Source of the DNA: a bacterium
GTDB taxonomy: Bacteria > Bacillota > Clostridia > Oscillospirales > Oscillospiraceae
Length of the DNA stretch: 16,727 nucleotides
Assembly: GCA_019424865.1 (NCBI GenBank)
Contig: JAHYYS010000029.1
Location: forward strand, 1 to 16,727
Reading direction: 5' to 3'
Made by a program: the position numbers and the translations under genes. How positions within the stretch are numbered: the first letter of the stretch is position 1; each line of letters begins with the position of its first letter. The notes beneath the pieces are model-generated. The model ran no database searches and was not told where the DNA came from. It saw only the letters and a program-made list of their open reading frames with translations. Shown piece by piece: positions 5,784 to 14,960 of this stretch.

Positions 5784-7207
5784 ACAGAAAGCTTACAGCT
5801 CTGCTTCTGGTCGGGGCTATTGCCCTGGGCCTGGGCGGCGCCTCTGTCCTGGCGGCCGATCAGCCTCTGGGAGAGGCAGACAGCCAGGCTCAGGCCCCGG
5901 AGCCGGCCCAGACAGATACCTCCGCGCAGAGCGAAGACACCCCGTCTTCGCCGGAGGATGGAGAAAACCAGGAGACCTCTGCACAGCCCGGGGAAGACAC
6001 GCCCGAAGAGGGGGCGGAGCCTGCTCCGGAGGCTTCGCCCGACCCGGCCGGCGCCCTGTCCTTTGCCAACGTGGATCAGCGGGTGCGGGCGGGAAACCTG
6101 AACTACCTGGTGCTGGAGGAGAGCATTGCCCAGGTGGAAGCCATTGACTATGAGGAGCTGCAGGAGGACCTGCGGGAGGGCCTGAACGACATTGCCAATC
6201 TGCAGTGGCAGACCCACATGAGCGGCTCTATGATTCCGCCCACCGGAAATGACGCACTGGATCAGGCGCTTCAGGGCATGCTGTCCATGTCCGCATCTTC
6301 GGCCAGCCAGTCTCTTCAGAGCCAGTATGACGCCCTGCGGGAGCAGTTTGACGACCTGAAGGACGGAAAAATCCAGCAGGACGCCGCGGACAGCGTGCGT
6401 CAGCTCCGGGCCACCCAGGACAACCTGGTGATGCTGACCCAGAGTATGTACATTCAGCTCAGCGAGCTTCAGGCCACCGACGCCGCTTTGGACCGGGGGC
6501 TGGCCGCGCTGGATCGCACCATTCAGGAGATGGAGCTGCGCTACCAGCTGGGACAGATCTCCGCCCTGACCCTGCAGCAGACCAGGGCCAGCCGCACATC
6601 CCTGCTCAGCCAGCAGCAGACCCTGGCCTCCTCCGCCCAGACCCTGACCATGAACCTGGAGTCCATGATAGGCGCCGATCTCACCGGCTCTCTCCGGCTG
6701 TCGGCCCTGCCCCAGGTCAGCCAGGAGGAGCTGGACGCCATGGACCTGGAGGCGGATCTGGCCGCCGCAAAGGAGGCCAGCTACGAGCTCTACGCCGCCA
6801 AAAAGACGCTGGATGACGCCCAGGAGACCTATGAGGACGCGGGGGATCAGTACCACTACAACGACCGGCACTATGAGTTTGTCCAGGCCCAGCACGCCTG
6901 GCAGGCCGCCCAGTACACCTATGACGGGGCGGTTCAGAGCTTTGAGCTGTCTTTCCGCACCCTGTACGCCCAGGTGAAGGACTATCAGCAGGTGCTCCAG
7001 GCGGCCCAGACCGCTCTGGCGGTGGAGCAGGACAACTGCGCCGTGGACCAGCTGAAGTATGAACAGGGCACCATCTCGAAAAACGCCCTGCTCACCGCCC
7101 AGGACGATCTGGCCGCTGCGGAGGAGACGGTGGCCACCGCCCAGCGCAATCTCTTTTCCGCCTATAACAACTACCGCTGGGCCGTGGATTCCGGCATTCT
7201 GAATTAA
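5777..7207 (+). CDS. TolC-family outer-channel-like protein of an RND efflux system
   Basis: A 476-residue exported protein. A signal peptide occupies about residues 1-26 (LNRKLTALLLVGAIALGLGG, then SVLAAD with a probable cut after ALAA-like small residues). A low-complexity Glu/Pro/Ser/Thr linker follows to about residue 95. The rest is long amphipathic helices, Gln/Ala/Leu rich, in two repeats as in TolC (PF02321): a heptad-rich half around LRATQDNLVMLTQSMYIQL and a C-terminal half with LKYEQGTISKNALLTAQDDL, close to the family's 'ky..G.is...ll.aq..l' signature. ATG 5777 overlaps the tetR stop by 7 nt and has AAGGGGG at 5764-5770. It precedes the fusion protein and RND pump in one operon. 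TolC channels normally cross an outer membrane; in a presumed single-membrane Clostridium the role is uncertain, perhaps a conduit or scaffold across the wall. Confidence 0.78.
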   Translation: MLNRKLTALLLVGAIALGLGGASVLAADQPLGEADSQAQAPEPAQTDTSAQSEDTPSSPEDGENQETSAQPGEDTPEEGAEPAPEASPDPAGALSFANVDQRVRAGNLNYLVLEESIAQVEAIDYEELQEDLREGLNDIANLQWQTHMSGSMIPPTGNDALDQALQGMLSMSASSASQSLQSQYDALREQFDDLKDGKIQQDAADSVRQLRATQDNLVMLTQSMYIQLSELQATDAALDRGLAALDRTIQEMELRYQLGQISALTLQQTRASRTSLLSQQQTLASSAQTLTMNLESMIGADLTGSLRLSALPQVSQEELDAMDLEADLAAAKEASYELYAAKKTLDDAQETYEDAGDQYHYNDRHYEFVQAQHAWQAAQYTYDGAVQSFELSFRTLYAQVKDYQQVLQAAQTALAVEQDNCAVDQLKYEQGTISKNALLTAQDDLAAAEETVATAQRNLFSAYNNYRWAVDSGILN

Positions 7208-7230
7208 ATCCCAAGGAGGACCTAAATAAA

Positions 7231-8409
7231 ATGGCTCAAAAACGTTTGTTATCCCTGACGCTGGCCGCCGCCGCGCTGCTGTCCCTCTCCGCCTGCGGCG
7301 GAGACCCGGCCTCCAGCCAGGAGGATACCAGCCAGAGCACCCCCGCCGGGGTGGCCGTTCAGGTACAGGAGGTCAGTGCCGACACCATCTCCGCGGAAAG
7401 CAAGGTATCCGGCCGGGTGGCTGCCGACAATGAGACCTCTATCTTTGTGGCCTCCAGCGCCAAATGCACCGCCCTCTATGTGGAGGCGGGCGATACGGTG
7501 CAGGCCGGGCAGGCCATCTGCACCCTGGATCTGGAGAGCACCCTGGCCTCCTATAACGCGGCCAACATCACCTATGAGTCCGCCGTCCAGAGCTATCAGG
7601 ACCAGAAAGCCATCCTGGACCGGCAGGTCCAGCTGGCCCAGGACAACGTGGACAACCTGAAGGCCCTGTTTGAAATCGGCGCAGCCTCCCAGCTGGAGAT
7701 TGACCAGGCGGAGCTGTCCCTTCAGCAGGCCCAGGCCGGCCGGGCCTCCACCCTGGCCCAGCTGGAGGCGGGCATGCAGAGCTCCCGCTCCAATGTGGAG
7801 CAGCTGTCCACCCTGCTGGAGGACGTAGACGCCAACGGAAACGTGATTGCGCCCGTCTCCGGCACCCTGGTCTCCCTGAGCGCGGTGGAAAACGGCTACG
7901 TCTCCCCCTCCATGCCGGTGGCGGTCATCGACGGCCCCGACCAGATGAAGGTGACGGTCTCCGTCTCCGAGGCCCTGGTGCCCAAACTGGCCATCGGCGA
8001 CAAGGCGGACGTGACGGTGTCTGCGGTGGACGCCGCCTTTGAAGGGGAGATCCGCTCCGTGGAAAAGACGGCCAATGTCCAGACCCAGCTGTATACGGTC
8101 ACCCTGTCCGTGCCCGCAGAGGTGGGCGGCCTGATGGCCGGCATGTTCGCCGACGTCACCTTCCGCACCGACACCTCCTCCAACGCCATCGTGGTACCCA
8201 CCGAGGCCATCCTCACCAGCGGAGACGTACAGTACGTCTATGTGGTGGAAAACGGCGCGGCCAAGTATGTGGAGGTGGCCACCGGCCTGACCGGCAGCGG
8301 CGTCACCGAGGTGACCTCCGGGCTGAGCGCGGGCCAGCAGCTGGTGACGGTGGGCCAGTCCTACCTGTCTGACGGCGATCCGGTGCGGGTCGTATCCGGG
8401 GAGGGCTGA
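7231..8409 (+). CDS. RND efflux membrane-fusion (periplasmic adaptor) lipoprotein
   Basis: A 392-residue adaptor that links the RND pump to the channel component. An N-terminal lipoprotein signal ends in the lipobox L19-S20-A21-C22, so the protein should be lipid-anchored to the outside of the cytoplasmic membrane. A split biotinyl-lipoyl domain is visible (IFVASSAKCTALYVEAGDTV and, after the helical hairpin, VIAPVSGTLVSLSAVENGYV). Between them lies a Gln/Ala/Leu-rich coiled-coil hairpin (about residues 110-195). A beta-barrel (MKVTVSVSEALVPKLAIGDK) and the membrane-proximal domain (GLMAGMFADV, IVVPTEAIL) follow. The start ATG follows AAGGAGG at 7213-7219 and sits 23 nt after the TolC-like stop. 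The RND gene begins 7 nt after its stop. The substrate is unknown. Confidence 0.9.
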   Translation: MAQKRLLSLTLAAAALLSLSACGGDPASSQEDTSQSTPAGVAVQVQEVSADTISAESKVSGRVAADNETSIFVASSAKCTALYVEAGDTVQAGQAICTLDLESTLASYNAANITYESAVQSYQDQKAILDRQVQLAQDNVDNLKALFEIGAASQLEIDQAELSLQQAQAGRASTLAQLEAGMQSSRSNVEQLSTLLEDVDANGNVIAPVSGTLVSLSAVENGYVSPSMPVAVIDGPDQMKVTVSVSEALVPKLAIGDKADVTVSAVDAAFEGEIRSVEKTANVQTQLYTVTLSVPAEVGGLMAGMFADVTFRTDTSSNAIVVPTEAILTSGDVQYVYVVENGAAKYVEVATGLTGSGVTEVTSGLSAGQQLVTVGQSYLSDGDPVRVVSGEG

Positions 8410-8416
8410 GCAGGCC

Positions 8417-11400
8417 GTGAGGAATATCGCCAAATTCTGTATCCAGCACAAGGTCACCACCCTGATGGCGGTCATTATGATCTCCATCTTCGGCATTGCC
8501 TTCACCACGCAGCTCCAGATGTCCCTGCTGCCTGATATCGAGGCCCCCGCCGCCGTGGTCATCTGCTATTACAACGGCGCCACCCCCAGCGATATGGAGG
8601 AGCTGGTCACCCGGCCCCTGGAGTCGGCCATCATGTCGGTGTCCGGCGTGGACTCCGTCCAGTCCACCTCCTCCGACGGCATCAGCCAGGTTCAGATCAC
8701 CTATGTGGACGGCACCGACCTGGATATTGCCGCCACCAAGCTGCGGGAGCAGTTTGACATGGTCTCCCTGCCGGACGGGGCCATCGATCCGGTTATCGTC
8801 AACATCAACGTCAGCGACCTGATGCCCTCGGCCATGGTGGCCCTGATGGGGGACGATCTGGCCGCTGTTCAGGAGCTGGCGGAGGACACGGTGATTCCCG
8901 CCCTGGAGCGCATTGACGGCGTGGCCCAGGTGACCATTTCCGGCGGTGTGAGCCAGCAGATTGCGGTGGAGGTGGACGCCACCCGGGCTTCGGGCCTGGG
9001 GCTGTCCAACAGCTATATCTCCCAGATCCTGGCCGCCGAAAACCTGCTGTACCCCGGCGGCGAGATGGATAACGGCAGTCAGACCCTCACCGTCACCACC
9101 GACGCCAAGCTGAACTCGGTGGACGAGGTGGCCAATGTCATCATCCCCCTGCCCACCGGCGGGTCGGTCCGCCTGTCCGAGGTGGCGGATGTGACGCTGG
9201 AAAGCGTGGAGTCCGACTCCGTCGCCAAGACGGACGGGACCGCATGCGTCATCCTTCAGGTCTCCAAGCAGTCCGGAGCCAACGAGGTATCCACCGCCGA
9301 CGCGGTGGCCGAAACCATGGCCCAGCTCCAGGCTGAAAACGCCGCCATCGTCTATTCCGTGCCCTATCTGGCCTCGGACTATATCAACATCGCGGTGGAC
9401 TCCGCCATCCAGAACATCATTATGGGCGTTGCCCTGGCCGCCATTGTGGTGTTCCTGTTCCTGCGCCGCCTGGGCGCCACCGCCACCATCTCGGTGTCCA
9501 TGCCCGTTTGTATCCTGACGGTGTTCGTGCTGATGAACGTGTTTGACCTGACGCTGAACATGATGTCTCTGGGCGGCATCGCCATGGGCGTGGGCATGAT
9601 TGTGGATAACTCCATTGTGGTGCTGGAAAACATCTACCGCTATGCCGCGGAGGGACACAGCCGCATGGAGTCCTGCGTGGAGGGCACCAGCGAGGTCTTC
9701 CTCTCCCTGACCGCCTCCACCCTGACCACGGTGGCCGTGTTCCTGCCCCTGGGTCTGACGGGGGGCATGGCCGGCATGCTGTTCAAGGACTTCTGCCTGA
9801 CCATCGCCTTCCTGATTCTGGCCTCTCTGGTCATCGCCGTCACCCTGGTGCCGCTGCTGTGCTATTTCCTGCTGGACGAAAACCGGGTACGGCGGCAGGC
9901 GCTGAAGCAGGCCCGGAAGAAGGACCGGCCCACCCTGGGCTCCAAGCTGATGAGCGGGTATATCAGGGTGCTGGACTTCTTTGTCCACCATCTGGGTTTG
10001 GGTATGCTGGCCTCTCTGGCCCTGGTGGTGGTGTTTACCGTGACCTGCCTGTCCACCAACATGGTGCTGATGCCCGCCATGGACCAGGGCATGGTCGCCA
10101 TCTCGGTCAGCACCCCCATCGGCACAGAGCTGGAGCAGACCACCGCCATTGCAGACCGGATTGTAGCTGTTTCTCAGGAAAACGTGCCGGAGCTGGAAAC
10201 CCTTTATTATACCGCCCAGCCGGAATCGGCCTCTGTCAGCCTGTCCCTGGTGGATAAAAGCCAGCGGGATCGCAGCAGCGAAGAGGTCGCCAACGACCTG
10301 CGCGAGCAGTTCCAGGACATTGCCGGCTGCGAAATTACCGTCAACGCCACCGATATGACCGCCATGATGGGCGGATCGGACATCAGCGTGGACATTACCG
10401 GGGATGACTACGCCACCCTGTCCATGATCGCCGGGGATCTGGCCGGTCAGATCGCCCGGCTGGAGGACGCGGTGGATGTGACCACCTCCGTGGCCGAGCA
10501 GGTCCCCCAGGTGACCGTCACCATGAACCGGGACGCCGCCGCCCAGTATGGCCTGACCGCCGCCACGGTGGGCGCCGCCGTCCGCTCTGAGCTCACCGGC
10601 GCCACCGCCACCACCGTCACCATCGACAACCAGGAGCTGGACGTGGTGGTCCGGGGCGACGGGGCCGCCTCCGCCAGCCTGGACGCCCTGCGCTCCATGG
10701 CGGTCTCCACCGCCTACGGCGGCACGGTGCCTCTGTCCTCGGTGGCCAATGTGGAAATTGTCCAGGCACCCCAGACCATCACCCGTGTCAACCAGTCCCG
10801 CCAGGTGTCCGTCACCGGCGACACCATCAGCGGCAACACCACCGCCATTACCCAGCAGATCCGCTCCATCCTGGACGGCTATGCCATGCCAGAGGGCTAC
10901 ACCGCCGAAATCAGCGGCGCCTACACCGACATGATGGACAGCTTTTCCGACCTGCTGCTGGCCCTGCTGGTGGCTCTGGGACTGGTGTATTTCGTGCTGG
11001 CCTCCCAGTTTGAGTCCTTCCTCATGCCCGTTATCGTGATGATGATTCTGCCGGTGGCCTTCAGCGGCGCGCTGTTCGCCCTGCCGGTAACCGGCCGGGA
11101 TCTGTCCATGATCTCTCTGGTGGCCCTGATTATGCTGGCCGGCACGGTGGTCAATGCATCCATCATCCTGGTGGACTACATCCGCCAGCGCCGGGAGCGG
11201 GGCGAGAGCCGGGAGGAGGCCATCCTCCACGCCTGCCCCCTGCGTATCCGGCCCGTGCTGATGACCACGCTGACCACCATTCTGGCCCTGATTCCCATGG
11301 CCCTGGGCATGTCCGAGGGGGCCGCGGAGATGATGTCGGACATGAGCATCACCATGATGAGCGGCATGACCATTTCCACCATCATCACCCTGGTCTTTAC

Positions 11401-11500
11401 GCCGGTGTATTACTCCGTGATTGACAATCTGAGCAGCCTGTTCCGCCGGAAGAAGAAGGGGACGCCCGCCCCCGCGGTCTCCGGCAGCCAGGCGGAGTAA
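8417..11500 (+). CDS. RND-family multidrug-type efflux transporter (AcrB/MexB/HAE-like)
   Basis: A 1027-residue inner-membrane proton-driven pump of typical RND length. It has TM1 near the N-terminus (VTTLMAVIMISIFGIAF), a large extracytoplasmic loop, then TM2-6 with MGVGMIVDNSIVVLENIYRY. The first acidic residue of the proton relay is kept (D397), and the second position is Asn398 rather than the second Asp of AcrB, a variant I recall in many Firmicutes and Bacteroidetes members. The second loop and TM8-12 include LVYFVLASQFESFLMPVIVM, GTVVNASIILVDYIRQ and RIRPVLMTTLTTILALIPMALG, all characteristic. The start is GTG 8417, with GGGGAGG at 8398-8404 overlapping the end of the fusion-protein gene. 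It is the last gene of the tetR-tolC-like-MFP-RND operon. The only terminator-like structure after it is the hairpin 11550-11604 of cassette 2. Confidence 0.93.
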   Translation: MRNIAKFCIQHKVTTLMAVIMISIFGIAFTTQLQMSLLPDIEAPAAVVICYYNGATPSDMEELVTRPLESAIMSVSGVDSVQSTSSDGISQVQITYVDGTDLDIAATKLREQFDMVSLPDGAIDPVIVNINVSDLMPSAMVALMGDDLAAVQELAEDTVIPALERIDGVAQVTISGGVSQQIAVEVDATRASGLGLSNSYISQILAAENLLYPGGEMDNGSQTLTVTTDAKLNSVDEVANVIIPLPTGGSVRLSEVADVTLESVESDSVAKTDGTACVILQVSKQSGANEVSTADAVAETMAQLQAENAAIVYSVPYLASDYINIAVDSAIQNIIMGVALAAIVVFLFLRRLGATATISVSMPVCILTVFVLMNVFDLTLNMMSLGGIAMGVGMIVDNSIVVLENIYRYAAEGHSRMESCVEGTSEVFLSLTASTLTTVAVFLPLGLTGGMAGMLFKDFCLTIAFLILASLVIAVTLVPLLCYFLLDENRVRRQALKQARKKDRPTLGSKLMSGYIRVLDFFVHHLGLGMLASLALVVVFTVTCLSTNMVLMPAMDQGMVAISVSTPIGTELEQTTAIADRIVAVSQENVPELETLYYTAQPESASVSLSLVDKSQRDRSSEEVANDLREQFQDIAGCEITVNATDMTAMMGGSDISVDITGDDYATLSMIAGDLAGQIARLEDAVDVTTSVAEQVPQVTVTMNRDAAAQYGLTAATVGAAVRSELTGATATTVTIDNQELDVVVRGDGAASASLDALRSMAVSTAYGGTVPLSSVANVEIVQAPQTITRVNQSRQVSVTGDTISGNTTAITQQIRSILDGYAMPEGYTAEISGAYTDMMDSFSDLLLALLVALGLVYFVLASQFESFLMPVIVMMILPVAFSGALFALPVTGRDLSMISLVALIMLAGTVVNASIILVDYIRQRRERGESREEAILHACPLRIRPVLMTTLTTILALIPMALGMSEGAAEMMSDMSITMMSGMTISTIITLVFTPVYYSVIDNLSSLFRRKKKGTPAPAVSGSQAE

Positions 11501-11517
11501 AGCGGTCTGCGGCTGCG

Positions 11518-11709
11518 GGCCATAGCTCAAAACGCTGAAAAAACGAAACATCCTCCCCTGTTTCAGATGCGGCGATGTGCCGCGGGAACAAGGGAGGATT
11601 TTTTATGGCAGGAAATTATACGGAGCACTATCAGCTCAGCCAGCGGCAGCCCCAGGACCGGGTGCTCCGCACCGAGTTCAACCAGGACAACGCCAGGCTC
11701 GACGGGGCG
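11518..11709 (+). repeat. Direct repeat, left end of cassette 2 (partner 1642-1833)
   Basis: Second copy of the 192-bp block at 1642-1833, with about four base differences. It begins 17 nt after the RND stop codon, just as copy 1 begins right after rpiB. Both copies are therefore inserted directly behind the last gene of a co-directional operon. Confidence 0.92.
11550..11604 (+). promoter_or_regulatory. Terminator-like SD-burying hairpin, copy 2
   Basis: This is base-for-base the same structure as 1674-1728: ATCCTCCC pairs with GGGAGGAT, with inner GCGGC/GCCGC pairing, and a T6 run ends at the ATG 11605. Here it is also the only candidate terminator for the efflux operon. Confidence 0.7.
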
Positions 11710-12102
11710 CTGCTGGGCTTGGAGGAAGGAAAGGCGGATCGCGCGGCGCTGACCGCACTGGCGGAGGCAGTGGCAGGAAAATATGGGGATGACCGAAAGC
11801 TGTTTGAGTTTGGCAGCTACGTGGGGGACGGCGGGGAAGGGCTGCGCAGCATCCCTGTCTCTTTCCGGCCCTCTTTCCTGATTTTATTTAACCAGAACCC
11901 GAAGGCGGGGCAATATACCTATATCTGTGCACTGGGATGTGAGACGGCCCAATGCGCCATTGCCTCCTCCACCGGAAGCTGTATCCAGACAGAATTGTTT
12001 CATTTTACCCCTCAGGGGGTTCAGGTCCGCGGCGGTATACTGGGTTTAGAGTATGGCTTTAATACCTATGGAGTTTCCTACCAGTTTGCTGCTATTCGAT
12101 AA
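11605..12102 (+). CDS. Phage tail-fibre-like protein with a different C-terminal domain
   Basis: A 165-residue protein. Residues 1-35 are the same module as in the tail-collar protein at 1729-2130 (one substitution, Trp14 to Arg). Residues 36-62 are a short Ala/Glu/Lys helical stretch. From about residue 66 the protein is unrelated to the first copy: FEFGSYVGDGGEGLRSIPVS then FRPSFLILFNQNP. This pattern is seen at the C-terminus of many clostridial phage tail proteins (a 'G.Y.G.G...r.I.v.F.P.f..i' beta-sandwich of lectin type; recalled, low certainty). Four Cys residues occur, three of them in the 110-126 region. No signal peptide is present. The start ATG lies directly after the hairpin 11550-11604 that contains its SD. 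The gene converges on the second SLH gene. Confidence 0.7.
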   Translation: MAGNYTEHYQLSQRQPQDRVLRTEFNQDNARLDGALLGLEEGKADRAALTALAEAVAGKYGDDRKLFEFGSYVGDGGEGLRSIPVSFRPSFLILFNQNPKAGQYTYICALGCETAQCAIASSTGSCIQTELFHFTPQGVQVRGGILGLEYGFNTYGVSYQFAAIR

Positions 12103-12106
12103 CGGC

Positions 12107-12138
12107 AAAAATGCCCCGGCCATTGGCCGGGGCATTTT
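12107..12138. terminator. Bidirectional terminator between the convergent cassette-2 genes
   Basis: AAAATGCCCCGGCC (12108-12121) pairs perfectly with GGCCGGGGCATTTT (12125-12138) around a 3-nt loop. It begins 5 nt after the tail-like gene's stop and lies 24 nt from the end of the SLH gene. Its sequence is unrelated to the equivalent terminator at 2141-2170, so the cassette interiors differ even outside the coding regions. Confidence 0.9.
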
Positions 12139-12161
12139 CTGCCTCAAAACACAGCTGAAAA

Positions 12162-14960
12162 TCAGCCGATGGAGAAGGAACCGGAGGCCAGAGTTTCACC
12201 AGTGGTGGAAGAAACCACGCTCCAGGTGTAAGAACCGGTATCCAGAGCCTTATCCGACATGGGATAGTTCTTGGTAGTGTTGTTGATGCCGCTGCCGATT
12301 ACCTGTACGTAGAAGAAGTGGCCGCCAATAACGCTAAAGGGCTCAGCCTCCTCATAGTACATAGTCTTGCCGGTGTTGTCCACAATCTTCAGGGCAACCT
12401 TTTCGTTTTCCTTGGATGTAATAAACTTGAAGAACAGGTTGTCCTTGGCCTCGCCGCCCAGGTCGCCGGCAATGTCAGTGGGCTTCTCGCTCAGGACATA
12501 GGCGCCGTTCGCCATGGTCTTCAGTTCGCCGGAGTTGACCACCTGGGTGGCGGTTACATCGCCGGAGATCTTGTCCGTGACAGGATCATTGGTCTTCACG
12601 GTAGCGCCGTAGAAGATGGTGACGATCTCGCCGTTCTTCACGATGGCGGTGACAGTGGTCTTGTCCTTCACCAGGTCGCCCTCGCTGCCGGCCTCAATCT
12701 TATCACCGGCGGTCACAGCAAAGTAGGTCACGTCGGAGGACAGCGCATAGCTCTTGCTGGCAATCCCGATAATATCATCTGCGGGCTCAGCAGAGATCTT
12801 GCCGCTCAGCGCGTAGCTGTCATCCTTATCGCTGGTGCTGAACTTGGTGCAGCCGTCCACGTCCAGGATCTCATACTGCTGATCAGAATAGGAGATGCTG
12901 CTGTACAGAACATCGTTCTTGCCAGAGATCTCTTTGTTCATCTTCACGGTTGTGATCTCACCGTTGACAACGGCCTTGTACTCATAGTATACGCCAGCGT
13001 CACTGTCGTTCACCCGAGTTCCAGACTTGGATGCCAGGACAAACACGATGTCATCGGAGCTGGTAGCGACGCCGGAGACAAACACCACGGTAGCCACATC
13101 GCCTGTCTTGCAGAAGACAGTATAAGTGGCGCCGCTTTCCTTGCTCATGTCAGGCACATTGGCATAGCCAGTATAGGCGGTATAGGTAGCCTTGCTGCCG
13201 GTACCGGACTGAACCAGGAAGACAGTCTTGCTGTTGGCATACTTCGTATTGCCGCCAAAGATCATGGCGGACTCGCCCTTGTTGATGTCAACCTTGCCAG
13301 TGGCCTGGTCTGCCTTGCTGGTCAGAGTGTAGATATCCTTGGAATCCTTGGTGTATTCCACGATATCCCCCTTCATCGCAGCCAGATTAGTCGCCTGATT
13401 GCTGCTGCCCAAGCAGTCCTCATCGACTTCGGCCTCTACCTGAGTGCCGTCAGACAGCAGCAGCTTGGCGTAATAAGCGCTGTCATCCTGATAGCGTCCA
13501 GCATCATAACCGGTGTCAATGACATAGGCGTAGTCGCTGGAGGCCTTGGAGACGTCCACCTTCACCACATAGCCGTTGGCGTCCACATACAGATCCAGAA
13601 TGCTGTCGAGCTTGACGTCATCCTTAACAGAAGAAGCGGTATTCTTGTTGTATTTGTAGGTAGTGCCGTCAGCAACGAAGCTGGAGGTGCCGTTGACGCG
13701 GGAAACTTCCACGCCCTCAATCACCTCGGCCAGCTGCATGGACTGGATATCGCCGTTTGCCTTGGTATAGATCACCACGTCGTCCTTGGCATAGCCCTCA
13801 GTCTCATAATTCAGGCCATCCACAGTGACATAAGCTGCATCGCCGTCCTTGGCGGGGGTCACCTTGGAGATCTTGCCAACATAGGTGTTGATCACAACCA
13901 GGGTAACGTTCTCGTTGTCATCCAGATAGGCGTTGACAAGAACACCGTTGCCGCTCTTGTCAAAGGTGGTGCTGCTGCCCTTCTGAATCGTGAAGGTACC
14001 GGCGGCAGCGCCGTCCACCACCACGTCGGCCTTGGTGGTGCTGCCCAGACCCAGATCGGAATACAGGTCCTTGCTCTTCACCTCGGCAGTATAGGTGACA
14101 TCGGCGTCAGCGGCATAGGAGCCAATCTCCTTGGCCTTGTAAGTCCAGCGGTTGGAGGGAGCGCCGAAGTCGTCAGTGGCGCTGGGGTTCAGCTTCAGAT
14201 CGCCGTCGAACAGCTTCTCGCCCAGCTCCACGGTGTACTTGCTGCCCTCAACGGCCTTGTCGCCGAAGGCGCGGGCATAGGCGGAGGTGCTGGTGACATC
14301 CACATACTTGGTGCCGCCGGTGGAGATGGTGATATCACCGGGCAGGGTGATGTCGGTGCTGCTGCCGTCGGACTCCACCATGGTGGTCTTCAGGGTGTTC
14401 AGCGCCAGCTGGGCCACCTCGTTGCGGGTCATGGCCGCATTGCGGGCGGAGTCAATGCCGTCATACAGGCCGATGTTGCTGGCCTGCTTGATGGTGGCCA
14501 CCTGCCAGTCGGTGCCGAAGTCCTTGGCATACTGGAAGTAGCCCAGGGCCTTCATCATCATCAGAGCGGCCTGCACAGCGGTGATGGAGTTGTTGGAGCC
14601 GTACTGGGTGGCGCTGATGCCGCCGGTGATGCCGTCGGCATAGCAGGCGGCCACATAGGCCCGGGCCCACTCAGGCACGTCGGTGAAGGGGATGCTGGCC
14701 CCCACAAAGTCCTCCACCTGCAGGTCCAGCAGGTTGGCCATGACCACGGCCATCTCGGCGCGGGTCACGTTCTTGTCGGGGTTGAAGTTGCCGTTTTCAT
14801 CGCCGACCATCACGGAGATGGCCTGCGCGACTTCGATGGCTTCCTCGTTGTGCGCGGAAGTCACATCGGCATAGCTCGCAGCGCTGGTGCCGACCGCCAT
14901 CATGCCGACCAGCATCACGGTGGAGAGCGCCAGGCTGAGAGCCCGCTTCAGGTTTCTCAT
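12162..14960 (-). CDS. S-layer-homology (SLH) domain surface protein, cassette 2
   Basis: A 932-residue exported protein with the same plan as the one at 2190-4640. It has a signal peptide (residues 1-31) and three SLH domains at about 32-78, 92-140 and 152-192. Long runs are identical to the first protein (for example GDENGNFNPDKNVTRAEMAV and PEWARAYVAACYADG). After residue 200 the sequences diverge. A shared but diverged segment lies at about 205-320 (GDITISTGGTKYVD, DDFGAPSNRWTY). From there on the protein is unlike the first and is rich in Thr, Ser, Asp, Lys and Val, probably repeated beta-sandwich folds. It ends ASGSFSIG. Start ATG 14958-14960 follows AAAGGAGG (complement of 14970-14977). 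A good promoter lies at 15156-15184, giving a leader of about 190 nt. It is probably an S-layer or wall-bound surface protein; the ligand is unknown. Confidence 0.88.
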   Translation of the reverse strand: MRNLKRALSLALSTVMLVGMMAVGTSAASYADVTSAHNEEAIEVAQAISVMVGDENGNFNPDKNVTRAEMAVVMANLLDLQVEDFVGASIPFTDVPEWARAYVAACYADGITGGISATQYGSNNSITAVQAALMMMKALGYFQYAKDFGTDWQVATIKQASNIGLYDGIDSARNAAMTRNEVAQLALNTLKTTMVESDGSSTDITLPGDITISTGGTKYVDVTSTSAYARAFGDKAVEGSKYTVELGEKLFDGDLKLNPSATDDFGAPSNRWTYKAKEIGSYAADADVTYTAEVKSKDLYSDLGLGSTTKADVVVDGAAAGTFTIQKGSSTTFDKSGNGVLVNAYLDDNENVTLVVINTYVGKISKVTPAKDGDAAYVTVDGLNYETEGYAKDDVVIYTKANGDIQSMQLAEVIEGVEVSRVNGTSSFVADGTTYKYNKNTASSVKDDVKLDSILDLYVDANGYVVKVDVSKASSDYAYVIDTGYDAGRYQDDSAYYAKLLLSDGTQVEAEVDEDCLGSSNQATNLAAMKGDIVEYTKDSKDIYTLTSKADQATGKVDINKGESAMIFGGNTKYANSKTVFLVQSGTGSKATYTAYTGYANVPDMSKESGATYTVFCKTGDVATVVFVSGVATSSDDIVFVLASKSGTRVNDSDAGVYYEYKAVVNGEITTVKMNKEISGKNDVLYSSISYSDQQYEILDVDGCTKFSTSDKDDSYALSGKISAEPADDIIGIASKSYALSSDVTYFAVTAGDKIEAGSEGDLVKDKTTVTAIVKNGEIVTIFYGATVKTNDPVTDKISGDVTATQVVNSGELKTMANGAYVLSEKPTDIAGDLGGEAKDNLFFKFITSKENEKVALKIVDNTGKTMYYEEAEPFSVIGGHFFYVQVIGSGINNTTKNYPMSDKALDTGSYTWSVVSSTTGETLASGSFSIG

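Noticed and set aside
1729..12102. Diversity-generating retroelement acting on the tail-like genes
   Set aside because: Tail-fibre-type proteins with variable C-termini invite this idea, but there is no reverse transcriptase and no template repeat. The two C-termini are unrelated domains rather than adenine-site variants.
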